Assembly: GCA_016286555.1 (NCBI GenBank)
Contig: JAEETA010000019.1
Location: 1 to 47,486 of the forward strand
Length of the DNA: 47,486 nt
DNA from: Lachnospiraceae bacterium
GTDB taxonomy: Bacteria > Bacillota > Clostridia > Lachnospirales > Lachnospiraceae
Direction of reading: 5' to 3'
The position numbers and the translations under genes were made by a program. Below, in pieces: positions 42,835 to 47,486 of this stretch (positions are counted from its first letter, which is position 1; each line of letters starts with the position of its first letter). The notes below the pieces were generated by a model. It made no database searches. It was not told the DNA's origin and saw only the letters and a program-made list of their open reading frames with translations.

Positions 42835-43722
42835 TTACGCGCCGGCGTTCCGTCTCTTGGCCGTCAGATAATTTACTGCGGAGAGCGCGGCGATATTGCC
42901 CTCGCCTGCTGCCTTAATATACTGATAGGGCGCGCCCGTGATGTCTCCGGCGGCAAAGATGCCTTCGATGCCGGTCCTCATCAGTCGGTCGCAAACCACG
43001 GCATTTCCCTCGGTGGGCAGCCCGGGTACCAGCCGGTCCGGGGGCGTTGCCTCCCGCAGGACAAAAATTCCGTTACTATGATACTCCGAACCGGAGGAAG
43101 TCTTCAAGACCATTCCGCCCTCCTCTTTCAAAATCTCCAGAGGGGTGTCCTTCTCCACGATGATATTTGCGGCATTTCCCAGGCCCGGATATTCATCGGC
43201 ACGATACTGGGGCAGGTAAGTGACTTTCTCGGCGACCTCTGCCAGGAAGGCGACCTCCGCTTCCTCCTCCGGGGAATAGCCCAGGACCAGCGCCGTCTTT
43301 CCGCGGTAGAGCGCCGCATCACAGGTGGCGCAGTAGCTGACGCCTCTTCCCAGATTTTCCTGCTCCCCGAGGATGGGCTTTTCCATCACCACGCCGGATG
43401 CCAGGATCACGGTCTCCGCTTCGTAATTGTCCTTGCCGCCCTGGAGGGCAAAATAATCCCCCATGGAGTAAATGCCGCCGATGCGGTCCTGCAGGATCTC
43501 AATGCCCATTTTGTCCAAATGCGCCTGAAATACCTTCGCCAGATCGCTTCCGGCGATCTCCGGAAGTCCCAGATAATTATCTACTCTGTGGGCCTTGCGG
43601 AGCTTTCCGCTCAGGTCCGGATCTCCGATCAAAAGAATCTTTTTATTCCGCAGGGTGGCGGTAATGGCCGCTTCCAGTCCTGCGGGGCCGGTGCCGATAA
43701 TGGCGATCTCTACTCTCTCCAT
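42835..43722 (-). CDS. Thioredoxin reductase-like FAD/NAD(P) oxidoreductase
   Basis: 295 aa. FAD-binding 'IIGTGPAGLEAA' at the N-terminus, redox-active 'YCATCD' (CxxC), an NAD(P)-binding region and C-terminal 'GIEGIFAAGDITGAPYQYIKAAGEG'. This is the TrxB architecture. The pyridine-nucleotide motif 'LVLGYSPEEEAEVAFL' departs from the usual GGGNSA, so a ferredoxin-type or other electron donor is possible. It probably recycles the thiol used by the peroxidase encoded before it. AGGAGGTAACCC precedes the ATG. A trxA gene is not present here. Confidence 0.88.
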   Translation of the reverse strand: MERVEIAIIGTGPAGLEAAITATLRNKKILLIGDPDLSGKLRKAHRVDNYLGLPEIAGSDLAKVFQAHLDKMGIEILQDRIGGIYSMGDYFALQGGKDNYEAETVILASGVVMEKPILGEQENLGRGVSYCATCDAALYRGKTALVLGYSPEEEAEVAFLAEVAEKVTYLPQYRADEYPGLGNAANIIVEKDTPLEILKEEGGMVLKTSSGSEYHSNGIFVLREATPPDRLVPGLPTEGNAVVCDRLMRTGIEGIFAAGDITGAPYQYIKAAGEGNIAALSAVNYLTAKRRNAGA

Positions 43723-43760
43723 GGGTTACCTCCTGTTTTGTTTGCGGTTAGGGGACTGGC

Positions 43761-44303
43761 TCAGATCAGGGACTCCACGCACTTTCTCAGATCGTCCATG
43801 GATGCGGTGGGCTCAAAGCGTGCAACCACCTCGCCCTCGCGGTTTACCACGAACTTCGTGAAGTTCCATTTGATGTCGGGATTCTTTTTGTAATCCTTAT
43901 CGATCCCCTTAAGCATAACAGACATTGCAAGTGCTGCGGGAGATTTTCCGAAACCTTCGAATCCTTTTTGGCTCTTCAGGTAGGTAAAAAGGGGAATGGC
44001 GTTCTCGCCGTTCACGTCCGCCTTGGCCATCTGAGGGAATTGCGTGTTGTACTTCAGAGTGCAGAACTCATGAATCTCCTCGTCGGTGCCGGGGGTCTGT
44101 CCGGCGAACTGGTTGCAGGGCACGTCCACGATCTCCAGTCCCTTGTCGTGCAGATCCTCATACATCTTCTCCAGAGGCTCATAGTGCGGGGTAAAGCCGC
44201 AGCCCGTTGCGGTGTTTACCACAACTACTACCTTCCCTCTGAAATCTCCCATGGAAACCTCTTCGCCCTGTGCGTTCTTAACAGTGATATCGTAAAATCC
44301 CAT
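43761..44303 (-). CDS. gpx: Glutathione peroxidase-family thiol peroxidase
   Basis: Reduces peroxides; 180 aa. The active-site cysteine is Cys35 in 'NTATGCGFTPHYEPLEKMYE' (cysteine, not selenocysteine), with the partners Gln in 'PCNQFAGQ' and Trp-Asn in 'WNFTKF'. Bacterial members of this kind usually take electrons from thioredoxin rather than glutathione, which agrees with the TrxB-like gene next to it. ATG at 44303 follows AAAGGAG; the frame is open to 44366 but that part lies in the leader. First gene of the operon controlled by the promoter/palindrome at 44398-44433. Confidence 0.94.
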   Translation of the reverse strand: MGFYDITVKNAQGEEVSMGDFRGKVVVVVNTATGCGFTPHYEPLEKMYEDLHDKGLEIVDVPCNQFAGQTPGTDEEIHEFCTLKYNTQFPQMAKADVNGENAIPLFTYLKSQKGFEGFGKSPAALAMSVMLKGIDKDYKKNPDIKWNFTKFVVNREGEVVARFEPTASMDDLRKCVESLI

Positions 44304-44397
44304 TTTGTACTCCTTTCCTTCCGCCGTGTTGCGGCTACCTTTCCGTATCCCGGATTTGCTTTCCATCGGTGGCGTCCCACCGGGTTTATTGTTTTGA

Positions 44398-44433
44398 ACA
44401 ATTATATTGTATCAAATACTTTTAATCTGTCAA
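44398..44433 (-). promoter_or_regulatory. Promoter with OhrR-like operator of the peroxide-response operon
   Basis: On the minus strand TTGACA (44433-44428), a 16-nt spacer and TACAAT (44411-44406). A palindrome ACAAT-ATA-ATTGT (44410-44398) covers the -10 and start region. OhrR boxes contain TACAAT and ATTGTA half-sites, so this arrangement would let the MarR/OhrR-like product of the operon block transcription. The transcript would have a leader of about 95 nt. Binding itself is inferred. Confidence 0.7.
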
Positions 44434-44494
44434 GTACCTTTTTTCAAATATTTTTGGAGGAAAGGGAATGCAGCAAAAACCCGGTAAACACAAA

Positions 44495-44544
44495 GAAAAT
44501 CCGGTGATCACATCCCCTCATCGGAATCGGATCGCCGGATTTTC
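44495..44544. terminator. Terminator of the ECF S-component gene
   Basis: GAAAATCCGG-x-GATC and GATC-x-CCGGATTTTC form a long stem with a roughly 20-nt loop. It lies 20 nt past the ECF gene stop. The T tract on the minus strand is TTTTCTTTG, moderately good. Confidence 0.7.
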
Positions 44545-44563
44545 CATGCTTCTTTATTCAGTT

Positions 44564-45166
44564 TTATGCCTCGGGCTCTTCAAAGAACAGTCCGGACTTC
44601 TTCAGTGCGGGGCGCACAGCCAGGTACACCGCTACGGATACCACTGTGGAAACCACTGCATTGATGGTGGTGGCGCCGATGTTCCATGCCAGGGTCAGCT
44701 CCGCTGCGGGCTTGCCCAGGATCACCAGCTTGTAGAAATATCCCACCAGGGGATCGAAGATCACGTTGAACAGCAGGCCGCCTGCCGCTGCCAGGATCAC
44801 GTGGCGCAGGAGCTTCTTGTGATCCGTCTCTTTGGAAATGTGGAAGACCTTATGAGCGATCAGGCCGGTGATAAGGCCGATGCAGAGCTTCAGGATCAGG
44901 GTCTTGGGGGCATACACCACATAGATGGGATCGAAAAGATCACCGATGGTCATGCCGATGGCACCGCCCAGTCCTCCGTAGAGGCCTCCCAGGAGCAATG
45001 CTCCCAGTACACAAACCGCGTTGCCCAGGTGAATGGAGGTTGCGTCTCCTCCGGGAAGCGGGATCTTGATCTGCAGAAATGTGAACACCACATAGGAGAG
45101 TGCGGCAAGGAGTCCGGTGAACGCTACTTTCAGCAGTCCTTCATGATACTTAGCGTTTGCAGTCAT
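44564..45166 (-). CDS. ECF transporter substrate-binding (S) component
   Basis: 200 aa with five to six membrane helices. The pattern 'LGNAVCVLGALLLGGLYGGLGGAIG' followed by 'GDLFDPIYVVYAPKTLILKLCIG' is typical of S components, which bind a vitamin or cofactor and dock on a shared energizing module (EcfA/A'/T). No such module is near, so it is probably a group II system. The vitamin cannot be named. AGGAGG lies 11 nt before the ATG, with a three-codon open frame (Met-Lys-Lys-stop) in the gap. TATAAT at 45227-45222 with a weak -35, and a small GTTTC/GAAAC hairpin follows in the leader; no riboswitch is recognised. Confidence 0.88.
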   Translation of the reverse strand: MTANAKYHEGLLKVAFTGLLAALSYVVFTFLQIKIPLPGGDATSIHLGNAVCVLGALLLGGLYGGLGGAIGMTIGDLFDPIYVVYAPKTLILKLCIGLITGLIAHKVFHISKETDHKKLLRHVILAAAGGLLFNVIFDPLVGYFYKLVILGKPAAELTLAWNIGATTINAVVSTVVSVAVYLAVRPALKKSGLFFEEPEA

Positions 45167-45371
45167 TTTTTCATTTTCCTCCTCTTTCGATCATTTTCGT
45201 TTCTCTCGAAACTTAACTGTTATTATACCCATGTCTGGTATGATTACTATGCCCAATTATTGAAAAAATAATAAGGTCAGATACGGACGTTTCCTTGATT
45301 TTTCGGGAAATGTACTGCACCAGTAAAGGATTTGTCGGTCGAGTTTCCTTTTGGCCCTGTGGATATAAGAA

Positions 45372-45395
45372 AGCGGAGGGTATAAACCCTCCGCT
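45372..45395 (-). terminator. Terminator of the DUF3048 gene
   Basis: AGCGGAGGGT and ACCCTCCGCT pair perfectly around a 4-nt loop, followed on the minus strand by TTCTTATAT. It lies 11 nt past the gene stop. Confidence 0.8.
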
Positions 45396-45405
45396 CGTTT
45401 CCTTA

Positions 45406-46665
45406 TTACTCCAGCGTATCGTAGTAGATGATCTGATCCGCATAGTCGGACCATACCAGGCAGATCCAGGTCTTGCCCTGGTTCAGCACCACTTCTTTTT
45501 CCTCGTCGTTGTCGTAGTAGTAATAATGAGTCGCACTGGTAAGGGTGGACTCGTTGGCATACTGTCTGCTCCAGAAACCTGCGATAGCCTTGCCTTCCGT
45601 GAAAATCAGGCACTCTCCCACACCGTCCACGCTTAGGGACAGATATCCCTTGTCGTCCAGATAGCAGCCCTCCGTGATCTTCAGGATCACATTTTTCACC
45701 GCCAGCTGTTCGCCGGTACGCTCATCGATCTGGGCCTTACCGAACTGATAACGATAATAGAGACCATCCTCGGGATTGTAGACAAAATACGGGCTGCCGG
45801 AGCCTGCGTAGCCGTTTGCGACGCCTGCGCCGTTTCCGCCGGGATAGATAGTCTTCACATCCACTCTGTCCTCATAGGTCAGAGTGATGTCATCCGCAAA
45901 CTGCAGTCCCTGCTCGTAACGGTCACGGTACCCGGTCTCATATCCCTGGCGGGATACAGCCTTGTTGTAACCGTCGATGGTCATGATACCGGTGTACTCC
46001 GTAGCATAGCCTGCGGCTTTCCGCTTCTCGGAACGGGAAAAGGCCTCGTCGGATGGATCATCGATACCGCTGACAGCAGCAGAGATATTGTCCACATATT
46101 CGCTGTTGATGGTGGGTCCCACATAAGGAACCGCCAGTCCCCAGTTGCAATAGATGGCGTCGAAGGAGCAGGCCTCCTGCAGGAAGTAAAAACGGCTGCT
46201 GCGCAGAGGACCGATGTAGTCCAGCTCGTCGTAATCCTCAAAGATGCCCATGAGACGCGTGCAGCTTCCCTTTTCCATAGGAGCCTCAAAGATCACACTG
46301 GCCTTGGCGATACCGTACTGAGGCAGCGCAGGCTGATTGTTGGGGATCATGACCGCCATGGGGCGGCGATTGGCAACGGCAGTGTCCTTCCACTCACCGG
46401 TGAGGCGGCTCTGGATCTTGCCATCCCGCTCCACCCGTTCTCCGATGGCGAAGGAAATCTCCTCTCCGCCGGGCACGGGATCTGTATCCTCTGTGGGGGT
46501 CTGTACCGGGTCTTCCGTGGTCTGATCCTCCACGGGAGTCGTGCTCGGACCGGCGATCACCTCAGGCGTCAGAGGCGCAGGACCTTCCGTATCGTCCTCC
46601 AGTCCCGCACAGCCGCTGAGTCCCAGCATGATTGTCAATAAAAGGGCTATGGTTCTTTTTTTCAT
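45406..46665 (-). CDS. DUF3048 domain lipoprotein
   Basis: 419 aa, exported and lipid-anchored: signal peptide with lipobox 'LGLSGC' (Cys19), then a 50-residue Thr/Pro/Asp/Glu-rich linker, and a DUF3048 domain (about 90-400) with the family's 'NRRPMAVMIPNNQPALPQYGI', 'MGIFEDYDELDYIGPLRSSR' and the C-terminal 'GFWSRQYANEST'. The family is common in Firmicutes and of unknown function; YerB is an example. GGGAGGGAG precedes the ATG. Downstream of tRNA-Leu on the same strand, with about 90 nt between; an AT-rich TATTTT/TATTAT patch lies around 46710-46725, but no clear promoter. Confidence 0.9.
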   Translation of the reverse strand: MKKRTIALLLTIMLGLSGCAGLEDDTEGPAPLTPEVIAGPSTTPVEDQTTEDPVQTPTEDTDPVPGGEEISFAIGERVERDGKIQSRLTGEWKDTAVANRRPMAVMIPNNQPALPQYGIAKASVIFEAPMEKGSCTRLMGIFEDYDELDYIGPLRSSRFYFLQEACSFDAIYCNWGLAVPYVGPTINSEYVDNISAAVSGIDDPSDEAFSRSEKRKAAGYATEYTGIMTIDGYNKAVSRQGYETGYRDRYEQGLQFADDITLTYEDRVDVKTIYPGGNGAGVANGYAGSGSPYFVYNPEDGLYYRYQFGKAQIDERTGEQLAVKNVILKITEGCYLDDKGYLSLSVDGVGECLIFTEGKAIAGFWSRQYANESTLTSATHYYYYDNDEEKEVVLNQGKTWICLVWSDYADQIIYYDTLE

Positions 46666-46754
46666 AAGGATTCTCCCTCCCGTGCGCGGTGCGCCGGGTG
46701 GATCTTGCTTTTACATAATAAAATAGACCGCTCAGGGTCCCTGTTTTCATGAAT

Positions 46755-46792
46755 GTCGCCGAAACAAACCCTTAAAGGCTTATTTCGGCGAC
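46755..46792. other. Hairpin directly after tRNA-Leu
   Basis: A perfect 10-bp inverted repeat, GTCGCCGAAA and TTTCGGCGAC, with an 18-nt AT-rich loop begins 2 nt past the tRNA 3' end. There is no T tract. It may serve as an RNA-processing or weak termination structure. Confidence 0.6.
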
Positions 46793-46794
46793 CG

Positions 46795-46878
46795 TGCTGG
46801 TGGCCGGACTTGAACCGGCACGGAGTTGCCCCCGAGGGATTTTAAGTCCCTTGCGTCTACCGATTTCGCCACACCAGC
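46795..46878 (-). tRNA. tRNA-Leu(UAA)
   Basis: Class II tRNA of 84 nt. GCTGGTG (46878-46872) pairs with CACCAGC (46802-46796), discriminator A at 46795. The anticodon loop CTTAAAA presents UAA. D-loop 'AAATCGGTAGACGC', a variable arm and T-loop 'GGTTCAAGTCC' are present. CCA is not encoded. No promoter is seen directly before it; it may be transcribed with the GH13 gene upstream. Confidence 0.96.
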
Positions 46879-46972
46879 ATTCCCGGCGAAGGTTGAATCC
46901 TTCGCCAAACGGCTTTTATTCTATCACAGGGGCAGGCAAAAAGCAAGGATACCGGTCCCCGGAAAGACCGCA

Positions 46973-47486
46973 CTAAATGGCGTTTTCAGCCTCTTTCTGC
47001 TCCAGTTCAAAGTGCAGGATCGTGGCAGAATAGGGCGGAAGCGTGATGTTCAGATATCCCGTCTGCAGCTCATGGTATGCACCGTCCTTCTCATATCCGT
47101 CCTCCAGAGTTCGGAAGACCTGGTGCATATAGCCGTGGCGGTGGGTACCGATCTCCCAGACACAGATGCTCTTAAAGATCTCGTCGGGATTGTTGTTGAT
47201 CAGGATCAGGCTCTGGCCCTGTCTGGTAAAACGGCCGTAAGCCAGGTAATTGTAACCGCCATCGATCTCCTTGAGAGATCCGGTGCGAAGCTCCGGATAG
47301 CGGTTTCTCAGGGCGATGATGTCCCTGTGAAAAGCGATAAGTTCCCGGTCCTCATGTCCCCAGGGATAAGTCCTGCGGTTGTCCGGATCCGTGAATCCGC
47401 ACACGCCGGCCTCGTCTCCGTAGTAAATGGTGGGGGCCCCCACCCAGGTCATCTGGATCACCACCGCCTCGCGGAAAACGCCCTTA
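46973..47486 (-). CDS. GH13 alpha-glycosidase, C-terminal part (cut by window edge)
   Basis: The frame is open to the last base of the window, so the 5' part lies outside; about 170 residues are visible. 'WVGAPTIYYGDEAGVCGFTD' and the following 'NRRTYPWG' match the end of the catalytic barrel of neopullulanase/cyclomaltodextrinase-like GH13 enzymes, and 'DPDNRRTYPWGHED' is typical of that group. After it comes the C-terminal beta domain ('LPPYSATILHFEL'). Likely an intracellular enzyme degrading maltodextrins or glycogen-derived chains. The catalytic residues are not in view. It ends upstream of tRNA-Leu, with 94 nt between. Confidence 0.88.
   Translation of the reverse strand, partial: KGVFREAVVIQMTWVGAPTIYYGDEAGVCGFTDPDNRRTYPWGHEDRELIAFHRDIIALRNRYPELRTGSLKEIDGGYNYLAYGRFTRQGQSLILINNNPDEIFKSICVWEIGTHRHGYMHQVFRTLEDGYEKDGAYHELQTGYLNITLPPYSATILHFELEQKEAENAI

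Noticed and set aside
44468-45271. A plus-strand frame with GGAGGAAAGGG before its ATG
   Set aside because: The site looks good, but the frame runs antisense through the ECF gene and its terminator and has no family features.
45167-45405. Possible riboswitch ahead of the ECF S-component
   Set aside because: Apart from a -10 element and a small hairpin I find none of the conserved cores of the TPP, FMN or cobalamin riboswitches.

Overview
The window looks like chromosomal DNA of a motile, Gram-positive anaerobe of the Lachnospiraceae (Clostridia). The evidence is the mix of families rather than any single gene: a clostridial Tad/Flp pilus locus with DUF6382-FHA and DUF5702-type proteins, flagellin and FliS beside a large DUF6240-like protein, a class II (Firmicutes-type) GalT, class I two-subunit fumarase, VanW and DUF3048 surface proteins, and strong AGGAGG ribosome binding sites. 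Almost every gene is on the minus strand; only one CDS (36301-36912) is on the plus strand. I see no CRISPR array, prophage, transposase or integrase. The family assignment of the organism is an inference.

Layout (transcription runs right to left). 1-130 is the 5' end of a 16S rRNA gene with its leader and promoter; upstream of it lies tRNA-Ser(GCU) with its own promoter and terminator. 731-5593 is a tight operon: flavodoxin/SCP2-like protein, HIT protein, fumarase alpha and beta, then HflK and HflC, closed by a long hairpin. 5665-15400 is a complete Tad (Flp-type pilus) operon with a clear sigma-A promoter: prepilin peptidase, TadZ, TadA, TadB, TadC, Flp pilin, DUF5702-like protein, a TadE-like pseudopilin with a Cys-rich tail, a second prepilin peptidase, a second TadE-like protein without a normal start codon, and a DUF6382-FHA protein. 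15691-20149 carries the flagellar genes fliS, flagellin and a 949-residue DUF6240-like protein.

20263-25350 is a two-gene unit of glycogen branching enzyme and a 1021-residue TPR/acidic/degenerate-AAA protein. 25551-26411 is rsmA (ksgA). 26639-30462 is a Gld-type ABC system: ATPase, a fused GldF-GldG permease and a DUF4340 protein. 30626-33317 is an Lrp regulator, a class I aminotransferase and a fusion of a TrmL-type tRNA methyltransferase with a gamma-class carbonic anhydrase. 33434-36244 has an AIR-synthase-like protein, a VanW protein, a structured intergenic element and a 34-residue membrane peptide. 36915-39631 is galK-galT. 39742-42243 is a hybrid histidine kinase. 42377-44303 is a peroxide-response operon (gpx, trxB-like, OhrR/MarR) with a palindrome like an OhrR operator over its promoter. 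44564-46665 holds an ECF S-component and a DUF3048 lipoprotein; then tRNA-Leu(UAA) and the 3' end of a GH13 glycosidase cut by the window edge.

The observations most worth checking are the TrmL-carbonic anhydrase fusion, the Tad locus oddities (two prepilin peptidases, a pseudopilin with twin Cys modules, a TadE gene with no start codon next to an A7 run), the TPR/degenerate-AAA partner of glgB, the translational coupling of flagellin to the DUF6240-like gene, and the putative OhrR box.
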